DNA of 64,000 nt, from the NCBI RefSeq assembly GCF_002002725.1, contig NZ_MUNW01000072.1, forward strand, positions 28,208-92,207. The letters are read 5' to 3'. This DNA is from Sinorhizobium sp. A49 (GTDB lineage: Bacteria > Pseudomonadota > Alphaproteobacteria > Rhizobiales > Rhizobiaceae). The notes beneath the pieces were generated by a model, which saw only the letters and a list, made by a program, of their open reading frames with translations, ran no database searches and had not been told where the DNA came from. Position numbers and translations under genes: made by a program. Positions 7,966 through 17,232 of this stretch are shown in pieces (positions within the stretch are counted from its first letter, which is position 1; each line of letters opens with the position of its first letter).

Positions 7966-10900
7966 TCAACCGTGCGGCTGTGTTGCGGACGTGCGCGGCG
8001 TGGCGCCGACAAGCCTCGCGCACAGGACCTGCAGCGCGTGAACGCGCAGGAACAATGCCGGCACGAAAAGCAGCGAAAGGGCGGTGGAGGCGAGCAGCCC
8101 GCCGATGACGACAATCGCCATCGGTGCGCGGAAGGCTCCGCCATCGCCAAGACCAAGGGACACGGGAACCATGCCGGCGATCATCGCCGCGGTGGTCATG
8201 ATCACCGGCCGTGCCCGCTGTTCTGCGGCGGTGACCACGGCCTCGCGGGGGGGGTGACCCTGCTTGATCAGCTGGCCCGAGAGGTCGACGATCAGGATCG
8301 CATTCTTGGCGACGATGCCCATCAACATCAGTGCGCCGATCAGAACCGGCATTGTCACGGCGTTTCCGGTGAAAGCGAGTGCCAGGATGCCGCCGGACAG
8401 GGCCAGAGGCAGCGACAACAGGATCGTCAGCGGTTGGAACGGGTTGCCGAAGAGGATCAGCAGGATCGCGAACACGGCGGCAAGTGCCAGCAGAATTGCG
8501 CGGGAGAAGCTTGAAAAGAAGTCCTGCATCGACTGGGTCTCGCCTGCGGGCTGCAGGCTGACGCCGTCCGGCAAGGGGTTGGCTGCAATCCACGTCATCA
8601 CCGCCGACAGGGCGGCGCCTGATGTGACTGCCCCGTGGAGATCGGCGGTGATATCGATGCGCCGCACCCCGTCGCGCCTTATGATCTCGGCCGGGCCGGA
8701 ACCTGCCACGACTTCGGCGATTGCCGCCAGCGGCACGACGTTTCCATCGGCCGTCCTCAGTGGCATGCCTTCGATCAGCGAAATATCGACCTCATCGCCA
8801 GCCTCCACCTGTACCCTTACCGGGACCCGACGGCCCTGCAGATCGATGTGGGCAAGCTCGCGACTGATATCTCCGACAGTGGCCACGCGCACGGCATCCG
8901 ATAGCGCGTCGAGACTGATACCGAGTTCGGAAACGAGATCCCGGTCGGGGACGATCTGCAGCTCGCTGCGAAGGGCGGGGCGCAGAGACATCACGGTTCG
9001 GAACTCAGGCATCTGTGCCATCGCCGACGACAGGCTGTCGCTTGCCAGTTCCAGGCGGCCGGGGTCATCGCTGAGAAGAGTGAGTGCGAATTGGCGGCTG
9101 CCGGTCAACCCCAGTTCGCTGCTGCGGATATCCGCAATTGCTGCCAGTTGTCTGGTGACATCGGCGGCGACCTGCTGGCGTGTCCGGCTGCGTTCGCCCG
9201 GCGCCGTCAGCATCAATTGAACGGTGAAGGACTGCTGGTTCGGCGGACCGAAATTGAGGTCGCCGCGGTAGGCGTAGATGTGCTGGACATCCGGGTCCTT
9301 CTTCAGGGAGCGCGCAATCTCGACGGATTTCTGCATCATCGACGAGGCGCTGGCGCCGTCGGCCATGTCGATTGCGAAAGCCAGGCGGGTCCCGTCTTCC
9401 GTCGGAATGAACCCGCGTGGCAAGGTCGGCAGCACCGTCAGGAAAGGCACCACGACGGAAAGCAGGCCGAGCGTTACCGTCACGAGGGTCATGTCGAGGC
9501 GGAGGCTTCGCCCGCCGAGCGACACTGTCTGCCGGCCGATCGATAGCCGAAGCAGTCGCGTGTAAAAACCATGGCTACTTCCGGATTTGCTGGGCTTGCC
9601 GGCTGGCTCGGGCTTCAACAGCGCCACTGCCAGCAACGGCGTGATCACGCGTGCGACCAGCAGCGACAGAAGCGTCGCGACGGCAACGGTCAGTCCGAAT
9701 TCCCGAAAATATCGACCGGGCAAGCCCTCGATCAGCGCAAGCGGCAGGAAAACCGCGGCAACGGTCAGCGATATCGCGGTGACCGAGCCGCCTATTTCTT
9801 CCGTCGCATCGATGACCGCGCGCCAGATCGTCTTTCCCATCTCGCGGTGACGCGCCACGTTCTCGATCTCCACGATGGTGTCGTCGACCAGAAGGCCTAT
9901 TGCCAGCGTCAAGCCCAACAGGGAAACGAGATTGAGAGAGAAGCCGAGCGCTTCCATGGCAAGAAAGGTCGGGATCACGGCCAGCGGCAGACCGATGGCA
10001 GCGATGAGCGTCGAGCGACGATCCCGCAGGAACAGAAAGACGACTGCGATGGTGCACAGCGCGCCCTCGGCCATGGTCCGCATCGTGCCGGTAAAATTGT
10101 TGCTGATATAGCTGGCGTTCTCGTCGAGCAGCGTGAATTGCACCATGGTTTCGGCATCGTCGAGACTCTGAACTGCAGATTTTATCTGCTCGAACGTCTC
10201 AACCTCGTTGGCCCGCTTTTCGGCAAAGATCGTCAGGGCGACGATCGGAACGGCATCGAGCGTTGCGAAACTCGAAGGGTCGCTCCAGGCATCCTCGATC
10301 CTGGCAATGTCGGAAAGCCGGTCGCTGGATCCGGCACTGGTTCTGACAGGAAGCGTGCCGAGATCCTCGACCGACATCGGTGTCGACACGGTGCGGATCG
10401 GCTCATCGAAACCGCCGGTCTTCACCGCACCGGAAGCCCGGTTGTCGCCGACCGTACGCAGCGCCCGACTGACATCCTGTGGCGCCAGGCCACGGGCGAC
10501 CATTTCATCCCGCTGCAGCCAGACCCTGATCTCCCGTTCGCTGCCGCCAACCCGGGCAATCCTGCCGACGCCGGGCACTTTTTCCAGGGCGGGGCGGATG
10601 CGGTCGTCGACGCGCCGGGAGATCGCCGGCAGCGACAACTGGTCGGAGCGCAGAGCATAGGTGGCGATTGCGAGCCGCCGTATGTTGGAAAGCTCGATCG
10701 AAGGCTCATCGAGATTGACCGGCAATTGGCTCCGGATCACCCGCATCGCGGCCTGTATCCGATCCAGGGCGACTTCAGGCGGAACGTGGGCGGCGAATTC
10801 TGCATTCAACACGACGCTGCCGTCGCCGATCGTGGCGTCCAGCCGATCAAGCCCTTCGATGTCCTCGAAGGCATCTTCGACCTTTTGCGCCACCTGCATT

Positions 10901-11085
10901 TCCAGGTCACTCGGCGATGCCGCCTGCTGGCGCAACATGACTGTGACGACTGGAAACTCCATTTCCGGGAAGCGGTTGACCGGCAGCGAGGTCAAGGACA
11001 GCCACCCCATCGCCGTCAAGACGAGAAACAACGCAACACCAACGGCAGGACGCTCGATCGACCATTTCGAGACGTTGATGGCCAT
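7966..11085 (-). CDS. RND-family efflux pump inner-membrane transporter (AcrB/MexB-like)
   Basis: A ~1039-residue protein, the normal length for a hydrophobe/amphiphile RND pump (AcrB about 1049). After the first helix comes a large periplasmic porter region, then the helix block containing LLVDDTIVEIENVARH, whose Asp pair matches the AcrB proton-relay D407/D408. The second periplasmic half follows, and the last helix block carries GIVAKNAILIVDL, with the Lys matching AcrB K940. ATG 11085 has GAGG six bases upstream; an in-frame GTG at 11097 overlaps the adaptor stop and is the alternative. It is coupled to the HlyD-type adaptor. No outer-membrane channel gene is present, so a TolC-type partner elsewhere is assumed. 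Confidence 0.93.
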   Translation of the reverse strand: MAINVSKWSIERPAVGVALFLVLTAMGWLSLTSLPVNRFPEMEFPVVTVMLRQQAASPSDLEMQVAQKVEDAFEDIEGLDRLDATIGDGSVVLNAEFAAHVPPEVALDRIQAAMRVIRSQLPVNLDEPSIELSNIRRLAIATYALRSDQLSLPAISRRVDDRIRPALEKVPGVGRIARVGGSEREIRVWLQRDEMVARGLAPQDVSRALRTVGDNRASGAVKTGGFDEPIRTVSTPMSVEDLGTLPVRTSAGSSDRLSDIARIEDAWSDPSSFATLDAVPIVALTIFAEKRANEVETFEQIKSAVQSLDDAETMVQFTLLDENASYISNNFTGTMRTMAEGALCTIAVVFLFLRDRRSTLIAAIGLPLAVIPTFLAMEALGFSLNLVSLLGLTLAIGLLVDDTIVEIENVARHREMGKTIWRAVIDATEEIGGSVTAISLTVAAVFLPLALIEGLPGRYFREFGLTVAVATLLSLLVARVITPLLAVALLKPEPAGKPSKSGSSHGFYTRLLRLSIGRQTVSLGGRSLRLDMTLVTVTLGLLSVVVPFLTVLPTLPRGFIPTEDGTRLAFAIDMADGASASSMMQKSVEIARSLKKDPDVQHIYAYRGDLNFGPPNQQSFTVQLMLTAPGERSRTRQQVAADVTRQLAAIADIRSSELGLTGSRQFALTLLSDDPGRLELASDSLSSAMAQMPEFRTVMSLRPALRSELQIVPDRDLVSELGISLDALSDAVRVATVGDISRELAHIDLQGRRVPVRVQVEAGDEVDISLIEGMPLRTADGNVVPLAAIAEVVAGSGPAEIIRRDGVRRIDITADLHGAVTSGAALSAVMTWIAANPLPDGVSLQPAGETQSMQDFFSSFSRAILLALAAVFAILLILFGNPFQPLTILLSLPLALSGGILALAFTGNAVTMPVLIGALMLMGIVAKNAILIVDLSGQLIKQGHPPREAVVTAAEQRARPVIMTTAAMIAGMVPVSLGLGDGGAFRAPMAIVVIGGLLASTALSLLFVPALFLRVHALQVLCARLVGATPRTSATQPHG

Positions 11086-11093
11086 CGGATGCC

Positions 11094-12392
11094 TCACAGG
11101 TTGGAAGCGACGACGGCGGCGGGCAGAACCGGCGTGACGCGCATGCCGGCGCGCACCAGACCGCCCGAGCGCAAGACGACCTGCTCGCCGGCCGATATCC
11201 CGGACACGATCTGAACAGCCTCGGCGGTCTTGCGACCGGTGACGACGGCGCGCGTTTCGACGGTTCCGTTCGCCACCAGCTGCACCTGGCTGCCATCGGC
11301 CGTGGGCTGGACGGCGCTGAGTGGAAGGACAATCTGCATCTGTTCCGTCGTGTGGATTTCCGCCCGCGCAAAAGCGCCGAGCCTGGGCGTGGCGGTCGGC
11401 GGAAGGGCAATGCGGACGCGCGCCATTCTGGTCGATTGTTCGATCCGCGGCGATAGATGCCGGACGGTGCCGGCAAGCGGCCCCATGCCCGAGATGTAGA
11501 TCGACGCCGTCGTGGCAGGTCCGATCCGATCCATCATGCGCATGGGGACCAGAGCCTCAAGCTCGAAAAGTCCGCCCCTGGCGATGCGAAACAACGGCGT
11601 CTTGCCCGTGGCGATGTCGCCCACACGCGCGAACCGCTCGACGATGATACCGGACGCGGGGGCACGCACGCGTGTTCGCTCGAGATGGGCAGTCAGTTCA
11701 CGACGCTTGACCAGCGCTATGGCTCGCTCCGCCAGGGCTACGCGTTTCGCCTGTTGCGCGGTCGCGCGCTTGGCCTCGGCGACAAGGACATCGGCCTGAC
11801 GCTGCTCGAGAACGTCGAGCGACGTTACTCCGGATTTCGAGAGCGGGTCGGCGCGAGCCAGGGCCTTGCTGGCGAGATCGAGGTTCGTTTGCGCAAGGGC
11901 TATGTTGCTCTCACTCTGGGTCAAAAGGGCATCGGCGCGCTCGATCTCGACGTCGTTCATGGCGAGCGCGATCTGGTCGAGGTCGGATGTCAAGACGGCC
12001 AGAACCTGGCCCTCTTGCACCGTATCGCCTTCCTCGACCAGGATGGAGAGAATGCCGGCGCCTTCGCTCTCCGTTCCCACAAGCACATCCTCCCGGGCGA
12101 CGATCGACCCGGAGACGGTGCTTGTGGTCGTGAGGGCGCCGGGTGAAGCGTTGACGACCGATACACTCATCACGACGGCATCCTGGGCAGAGGTGGCGAC
12201 CGCCAGTGCCGACCCTCCGGACGGGAAGAGGTTGCCGACAACCATCGGGTAAGCTGCCGCAAGCAGGGCCGCAACGGCAACGAGTGCGACCGAACCGACC
12301 ATTCGCCTCCGCCCGCGTTTCGTTTCCGGCTCGGCCTCGGGTTCTCCGGGTGCTGGTGATGCATCGAAACATGTCGGTCGTCTGTGGATCAT
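11094..12392 (-). CDS. RND efflux periplasmic adaptor subunit (HlyD/AcrA family)
   Basis: A 432-residue membrane-fusion protein. It has an N-terminal cytoplasmic tail with basic residues (KRGRRR), one transmembrane helix (about residues 31-50), the first lipoyl half (EGDTVQEGQVLAVLTSD), an alpha-helical hairpin (about 150-230), the second lipoyl half (RAPASGIIVERFARVGDIATGKTPLF) and a C-terminal beta-barrel/membrane-proximal domain. The start ATG at 12392 has AGAGGTG upstream; the frame is open farther upstream inside the hemA-like gene but without support. It lies 17 bases after that gene and overlaps or abuts the RND pump start, indicating a single transcript hemA - adaptor - pump. Confidence 0.9.
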   Translation of the reverse strand: MIHRRPTCFDASPAPGEPEAEPETKRGRRRMVGSVALVAVAALLAAAYPMVVGNLFPSGGSALAVATSAQDAVVMSVSVVNASPGALTTTSTVSGSIVAREDVLVGTESEGAGILSILVEEGDTVQEGQVLAVLTSDLDQIALAMNDVEIERADALLTQSESNIALAQTNLDLASKALARADPLSKSGVTSLDVLEQRQADVLVAEAKRATAQQAKRVALAERAIALVKRRELTAHLERTRVRAPASGIIVERFARVGDIATGKTPLFRIARGGLFELEALVPMRMMDRIGPATTASIYISGMGPLAGTVRHLSPRIEQSTRMARVRIALPPTATPRLGAFARAEIHTTEQMQIVLPLSAVQPTADGSQVQLVANGTVETRAVVTGRKTAEAVQIVSGISAGEQVVLRSGGLVRAGMRVTPVLPAAVVASNL

Positions 12393-12409
12393 GACGACAC
12401 CTCTTGCGC

Positions 12410-13765
12410 CTATGAGTGCATCTCGTGGACGGGGACGTCGTCGCCCACCGTCGCGGGCATCAATGCCATCACTTTTCGACAGCCCTGGCATTGCGCGGGG
12501 TCGGGCAGAGACAGCCTGTTTGCCACGCGCCAGCGAGGCATCGTCGGTCCGATCGGCCGGGTGCGGGCGAGGTGATGCTCCGACCAGACCACATCGAGCG
12601 CGTCGACGAGATAGTCGATGTCTTCGTGACTGTGCAGCGGCGACGGGGTGATCCTCAGCCTCTCTGTGCCGCGCGGCACGGTCGGGTAGTTGATCGGCTG
12701 AATGTAGATATCGAAGCCATCGAGCAGCCGGTCGGAAACGGCCCGGCACTTGGCCGCGTCGCCGACGACGACCGGAACGATATGGCTCGGATTGTGCATA
12801 TGCGGGATGCCGGCGGCGTCGAGCTTGTCGCGCAGCATGCGCACCCTGTCCTGCTGCGCCCTGCGCTCGCCCTGGCTGGTCTTCAGATGCCGGACGGAGG
12901 CAAGCGCACCGGCTGCGAGCATCGGCGGCAGCGCGGTCGTAAAGATGAAGCCGGAGGCGAAGGAGCGCACGAAATCGACGATCGGCCCCGTCGAGGCGAT
13001 ATAGCCCCCGACCACGCCGAACGCCTTTCCAAGCGTGCCCTGTACGATCGTCAGGCGATCCATGACGCCGTCGCGTTCGGCGACGCCCGCGCCACGGCGA
13101 CCATAAAGCCCGACCGCATGGACTTCATCCAGATAGGTCATGGCATTGTAGCTGTCGGCAACGTCGCAAAGCTCCTTGATGGGGGCGATATCGCCGTCCA
13201 TCGAGTAGACGGATTCGAAGGCGACGAGCTTCGGCAGATCCGGCTCGACTTGGGCCAGACAGCGGGCGAGATCCTCCGGACTGTTGTGCTTGAAGATCCG
13301 GTAGTCGGCGCGCGAATGGCGGATACCCTCGATCATCGAGGCGTGATTGCCAGCATCCGATAGAACCACGCATCCCGGCAACTTGGCTGCAAGCGTCGAC
13401 AGCGCCGCCCAGTTCGACACGTAGCCGGATGTAAACAGCAGTGCTGCTTCCTTGCGGTGAAGATCGGCCAGTTCGCGCTCGAGCAGCACATGCGCGTGGT
13501 TGGTGCCCGCGATGTTGCGCGTGCCGCCGGCTCCGGCGCCGGACAGGTCCAGCGACTGGTGCATGGCATTTCGGACTTTTTCGTGCTGTCCCATCCCGAG
13601 GTAGTCGTTGGAACACCAGACCATGACCTCGCGAACACGATCTCCCTCGTGGAGTCTGGCGTGCGGAAAGGCGCCGGCCATGCGCTCGATATCGGCAAAG
13701 ACGCGATATCGCCCTTCCTGGCGCAGTCCCTCCAGGGCGTTGGTAAAAAAGACACCGTAGTCCAT
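12410..13765 (-). CDS. hemA: 5-aminolevulinate synthase with an extra C-terminal tail
   Basis: A 451-residue PLP enzyme that condenses glycine and succinyl-CoA to 5-aminolevulinate, the C4 route to haem used by alphaproteobacteria. ALAS signatures are strong: WCSNDYLGMG (50-59), GAGGTRNIAGT (78-88), DEVHAVGLYG (213-222) and the Schiff-base lysine K247 in GTLGKAFG. The canonical enzyme is about 405 residues; here residues ~402-451 are extra and contain C426-Q-G-C429. The ATG has the strong site GAGGAGGGGG. Rhizobia normally carry a housekeeping hemA, so this copy, placed first in an efflux operon, is probably a specialised paralog (hemT-like; inference). Confidence 0.92.
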   Translation of the reverse strand: MDYGVFFTNALEGLRQEGRYRVFADIERMAGAFPHARLHEGDRVREVMVWCSNDYLGMGQHEKVRNAMHQSLDLSGAGAGGTRNIAGTNHAHVLLERELADLHRKEAALLFTSGYVSNWAALSTLAAKLPGCVVLSDAGNHASMIEGIRHSRADYRIFKHNSPEDLARCLAQVEPDLPKLVAFESVYSMDGDIAPIKELCDVADSYNAMTYLDEVHAVGLYGRRGAGVAERDGVMDRLTIVQGTLGKAFGVVGGYIASTGPIVDFVRSFASGFIFTTALPPMLAAGALASVRHLKTSQGERRAQQDRVRMLRDKLDAAGIPHMHNPSHIVPVVVGDAAKCRAVSDRLLDGFDIYIQPINYPTVPRGTERLRITPSPLHSHEDIDYLVDALDVVWSEHHLARTRPIGPTMPRWRVANRLSLPDPAQCQGCRKVMALMPATVGDDVPVHEMHS

Positions 13766-14277
13766 TGCCCCCTCCTCAGTGCGGTTGCCCGTGCTTTTGG
13801 CTCGATCTGTCCGGAATGGTCGATCTCGAGCCCTCGTATGGTAGGGCTTTCAGGGAAGGCGTGACACAGACTTAGGTTCCGCGAGGTTTTCGACGTAGGT
13901 GCCCGCCCTGCAAGACCAAAGTCTGATGCAAGATCTTGCCATCGGTAGATCGCACGACGGAAAAGGGTGCGAGGATCGTGGCCACGACCTGGAGACCGAC
14001 CTTGGCGCAATCGTTGCATGACCGTTGTGCGTTGGACCCGGCAATGTTGGCATTGCTGCCGAGGCGCGGGTCGGTGATCGGCTGTCCATATCGATGCCCT
14101 GAAGCATTGGCACGGTTATCGCGTGCACCCCGAAGTTCGCGCAATCGGCTGCGAGGGCGCAAGCCCGCATGAGACGGAGCGAAACACGATGTCCTCACGG
14201 TGAAGAGGGCACGGCTTCGTGCGAAACCCTTTCGGTTCTGCAACCGGGATGACCGGTTCCGCGCGATGAAAAACGGC
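13766..14277. other. 512-bp intergenic region with no supported gene
   Basis: This gap separates the start of the hemA-like gene from the 3' end of the DeoR gene, so the hemA-operon promoter should lie here. Short open frames exist on both strands (for example 13936-14172 on + and 13850-14170 on -), but none has a ribosome site and a recognisable product. On the minus strand, two frames around 13872-14170 read more like protein than chance, as if from a frameshifted gene remnant, but I could not identify a family. I found no clear FNR/FixK-type or haem-regulatory box. Confidence 0.5.
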
Positions 14278-15066
14278 CTACTCGCCCGCGACGACGAGCC
14301 CCGGCACGGCCGCTGCAAGCGCTTCGAAGCCGGGTTTCTGGCGGGCTTTGGCATCGGTGATGAGGTGGGCCATCTCGCCGGTCTCACAGAAGACTGAACG
14401 GCTGACGACACCGACCTTGGAATGGTCGGCCAGGATGATCGCGCGGCCGGAGTTGCGCACCATGGCACGCGCGATCTCGGCGCCATGGAGGAAATAGTTC
14501 ATCGCGCCCATCGTGGCGTCGACCCCCCAGGGGGCAAGCAGTGCAATGTCCGCGCGGTAGCGCTGGATGTCGTTGATGGTTGCCTCGCCATACGTCTCCA
14601 TCGGGTCCTGCTTGACGTTTCCAGCGAGCAGGATGACGCGCGTGCCGCGCGAAAGTTCGCCCGCCCGTTCCGTCAGCTGGCTGGCCACGTCGATGGAATT
14701 GGTGAGGATGGTGAGGTTGCTGAGGCCGCTCGGGCCGGCGAGTGCCTCGGCCATGGTCGAGCTGGTCGAGCCCGCATCCATGAAGATGGTCTGCCCGCTT
14801 TCGAGGAAGGCGAGGGCGGCCGCGCAGATCGCGCGCTTCTCTTGCAAACGCTGCGAGATGCGCACGCCGAAGGTCGTGTCTTCCCGCGTTACCGGCACAG
14901 CGCCGCCGCGCACCCGACGCAACTCCCCGGCCATCTCCATTTCCATGAGATCGCGGCGGATCGTTTCGCGCGACACGCCGAAATCATCGACGATGCGGTC
15001 GATCGATACCTGGCCATAGGCCGCAAGCAGCGAACGGATTTTCTGCTGACGCTCTTCTTGCCACAT
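14278..15066 (-). CDS. DeoR family transcriptional regulator of sugar metabolism
   Basis: A 262-residue DeoR/GlpR-type repressor. The N-terminal helix-turn-helix (about residues 18-45, VSIDRIVDDFGVSRETIRRDL) is the family signature. The C-terminal sensor domain has the sugar-phosphate-isomerase-like pattern (IFMDAGSTSSTMAEAL, TNSIDVASQL, LLAGNVK, ILADHSKVG). DeoR proteins usually respond to phosphorylated sugars. I placed the start at ATG 15066 (MWQEERQQKIR); the frame is open to 15147 but that extends into the operator region. It is transcribed divergently from the phosphatase/ABC operon, which it probably represses through the repeats at 15139-15176. Confidence 0.92.
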   Translation of the reverse strand: MWQEERQQKIRSLLAAYGQVSIDRIVDDFGVSRETIRRDLMEMEMAGELRRVRGGAVPVTREDTTFGVRISQRLQEKRAICAAALAFLESGQTIFMDAGSTSSTMAEALAGPSGLSNLTILTNSIDVASQLTERAGELSRGTRVILLAGNVKQDPMETYGEATINDIQRYRADIALLAPWGVDATMGAMNYFLHGAEIARAMVRNSGRAIILADHSKVGVVSRSVFCETGEMAHLITDAKARQKPGFEALAAAVPGLVVAGE

Positions 15067-15138
15067 CGCGAAGCCTCCCTTGCCGCTTCTTGATATGCGA
15101 CGCCTCGCATTGCCACAAGTGACATGTGGATCGCCGCA

Positions 15139-15176
15139 TAAAAACACATATTGCCACTAAAAACACATATTGCCAC
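15139..15176. repeat. Perfect 19-bp tandem repeat in the DeoR-phosphatase divergent promoter region, candidate operator
   Basis: The 19-mer TAAAAACACATATTGCCAC occurs twice head-to-tail without spacing (15139-15157 and 15158-15176). Its core ATTGCCAC recurs at 15109-15116. Direct-repeat operators are typical for DeoR-family repressors, and the site lies between the divergent DeoR gene and the phosphatase gene. Binding by the neighbouring DeoR protein is inferred. Confidence 0.75.
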
Positions 15177-15325
15177 ATACGCGAATTGCCTGTAGGTAGA
15201 TCGCAGAGGTCGCAGACGGCCCGAACAATTTCTTCAATCAGTCGGAAGCCAGAGCCGGCGCCCATCCTGCATGCACTGCGGGAGCGATGGCGGCTGCCGA
15301 CAAACGGGAAAGCGTAAAACAGAGA

Positions 15326-16144
15326 ATGACCAGCGCCGCCCTCATCGAAGACAAGCATGTGGCATTCGCCGTGGAACTGGCGGATGTCGCTCGGGCCGTG
15401 CTCAGGGAAAACCGCCTGGCGCGGGTCGACGTCTCGGTCAAGGCGGACCGCAGCCTTGTGACGGCCATGGACATCCTCATCGAGGACCGGCTGCGCAGCA
15501 TGATTGCAGCGCGGTATCCCTCCCACGGCATCATCGGCGAGGAGCGCGACTGGGTGCGCCCCGGCAGCGAGCATGTCTGGGTGCTCGATCCGATCGACGG
15601 TACGACCGCCTTCATCGCCGGCATGCCGGTCTACGGCACGTTGATCGCGCTTGCCATCGGCGGCGTGCCGCATCTCGGCATCATCGACATTCCGGCAATC
15701 GATTCCCGCTGGATCGGCGCTGAAGGCCGGCGCACGACGCGCAATGGTCAGAAGGTCAGCGTGCGTTCCTGCCCCTCGCTTGCCGAGGCGATCATGACCA
15801 ACAGCAACCAGGATTATCTGGCACAGAACGAACGTCCGGCGCTCGACCGGCTGCGCGCGGCCACCAGCGCGCGGGTCTATGGCGGGGCGAGCCTCAACTA
15901 TGGCCTTCTTGCCGATGGGCGCACCGATCTGGCGCTCGACGGCGGCCAGAAGGTTTTTGATTTCGCGCCCTTCCGGCCCATCGTCGAAGGCGCCGGCGGT
16001 ATCGTCACGGACTGGTCCGGCGCGCCGCTGACGCTGGAAAGCTCCGGCCAGCTGCTGGGGGCGGGCGACGCCAGGGTGCACGCCCAGGCGCTCGATCTCG
16101 TCAAGGACATGAAATCCGGCTCTGCCGTTTCGGCCAACGCATAA
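15326..16144 (+). CDS. Inositol-monophosphatase family phosphatase
   Basis: A 272-residue Mg2+-dependent, Li+-sensitive-type phosphatase. The metal site is visible as GEE (E72, E73) and D88-P-I-D91-G-T-T. The C-terminal signature normally WDxAA reads FDFAPFRPIVEGAGG, so the aspartate is kept but the Trp is replaced. The family hydrolyses inositol phosphates, histidinol phosphate, PAP or sugar phosphates. The start is uncertain: ATG 15326 follows AACAGAGA, while ATG 15287 in the same frame would add 13 residues but has GGAG too close. It is the first gene of an operon with an AfuABC-type importer, suggesting it dephosphorylates the imported compound or acts on a related sugar phosphate. Confidence 0.88.
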   Translation: MTSAALIEDKHVAFAVELADVARAVLRENRLARVDVSVKADRSLVTAMDILIEDRLRSMIAARYPSHGIIGEERDWVRPGSEHVWVLDPIDGTTAFIAGMPVYGTLIALAIGGVPHLGIIDIPAIDSRWIGAEGRRTTRNGQKVSVRSCPSLAEAIMTNSNQDYLAQNERPALDRLRAATSARVYGGASLNYGLLADGRTDLALDGGQKVFDFAPFRPIVEGAGGIVTDWSGAPLTLESSGQLLGAGDARVHAQALDLVKDMKSGSAVSANA

Positions 16145-16170
16145 GCCTGAAGACAAAGAAGAGGGAACTC

Positions 16171-17232
16171 ATGGGCATAGCGATCTCCAACCTGTCGGTG
16201 CGATACGGCGCCGAGACCGTCATTTCCGGCTTGTCGCTGGATATTCCGCAAGGCTGCTTCTTCACGCTGCTCGGCCCCTCCGGTTGCGGCAAGACCACAC
16301 TGCTGCGCACCATTGCCGGCTTTGCGCCGGCAAGCGGCGGCCAGATCCGTTTCGGCGGCCGCGATGTCACCGAACTCCCGCCCCACAAGCGCGCGATCGG
16401 CATGGTGTTCCAGGACTATGCGCTCTTCCCCGACAAGACGGTGGCCGACAACGTCGCCTACGGCCTGCGCGCCCGCGGCGAAAAGGGCGGGGGTGTCGAG
16501 CGCAAGGTGAAGGCCGCACTCGAGCGGGTCGGCCTTGGCCATCTGCTTTCGCGCCATCCGGCAGCGCTTTCCGGCGGCCAGCGCCAGCGCGTGGCGCTCG
16601 CCCGCGCGCTGGTCATCAAGCCGACTGTCCTGCTGATGGACGAGCCGCTTTCCAATCTCGATGCGAAACTCCGCGTCCAGATCCGCGAGACGATCATCGA
16701 ATTGCAGCGCGAGGCGAACATCACCACGGTCTTCGTGACGCACGACCAGGAAGAAGCCCTGTCCATGTCCGATCTGATCGGTGTGATGAACAAGGGCAAG
16801 GTCGAGCAGCTGGGCACGCCGCAGCAGATCTATGCGACGCCGCGCACCGGCTACGTCGCCGATTTCGTCGGAGCGGCGAACCGCACCGAAGTTGCCGTGC
16901 GCCCGACCGCTCCCGGCCGCGTCGAGGTCGATGTCGCCGGCAGCCGCCTGCTGGCAACCGACGCGCTGGAAGGCCCCGCCGAGCACGGCCTCCTCGTTCT
17001 TCGACCGGAGGATCTGAAGATTTCTTCAGCACCGGTAGCCGGTCTGCAGTCGTTGCCGGCGACCATCCGTGGCCGGCAATATCTCGGCGCCCGCACCAGC
17101 TACAGCGTCGAATGCGCAGGCGGCCTCGTCCTCAATGCCGAAATGCACGGCGCAGGGCACGACGCCTTCCTGCCGGGTGCCGCTGTCCACCTCGGCTTCG
17201 ATCCCGCCGCGGCAAGGGTGATCCGGTCATGA
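16171..17232 (+). CDS. ABC transporter ATP-binding protein, FbpC/AfuC/PotA type
   Basis: A 353-residue ATPase with Walker A GPSGCGKTT (about 36-44), signature LSGGQRQR, Walker B LLMDEPLSNLDAKLR and the H-loop VTHDQEEAL, followed by a C-terminal TOBE-like regulatory region (about 235-353). This arrangement is found in importers for ferric iron, spermidine, 2-aminoethylphosphonate and, for AfuC, hexose phosphates. It begins 26 bases after the phosphatase gene with AAGAGGGAAC upstream, and its stop overlaps the ATG of the permease (ATGA), so it is part of the same operon. Confidence 0.93.
   Translation: MGIAISNLSVRYGAETVISGLSLDIPQGCFFTLLGPSGCGKTTLLRTIAGFAPASGGQIRFGGRDVTELPPHKRAIGMVFQDYALFPDKTVADNVAYGLRARGEKGGGVERKVKAALERVGLGHLLSRHPAALSGGQRQRVALARALVIKPTVLLMDEPLSNLDAKLRVQIRETIIELQREANITTVFVTHDQEEALSMSDLIGVMNKGKVEQLGTPQQIYATPRTGYVADFVGAANRTEVAVRPTAPGRVEVDVAGSRLLATDALEGPAEHGLLVLRPEDLKISSAPVAGLQSLPATIRGRQYLGARTSYSVECAGGLVLNAEMHGAGHDAFLPGAAVHLGFDPAAARVIRS

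Noticed and set aside
7142..8593. Minus-strand frame extended upstream of the DUF899 gene to 8593
   Set aside because: The part beyond 7846 lies in an alternate frame of the RND pump gene; the conserved DUF899 start MGFDQLVP with a ribosome site at 7846 defines the gene.
9571..11214. 547-codon + strand frame opposite the RND pump gene
   Set aside because: Antisense shadow of a high-GC gene; composition is His/Arg/Gln-rich and there is no family signature.
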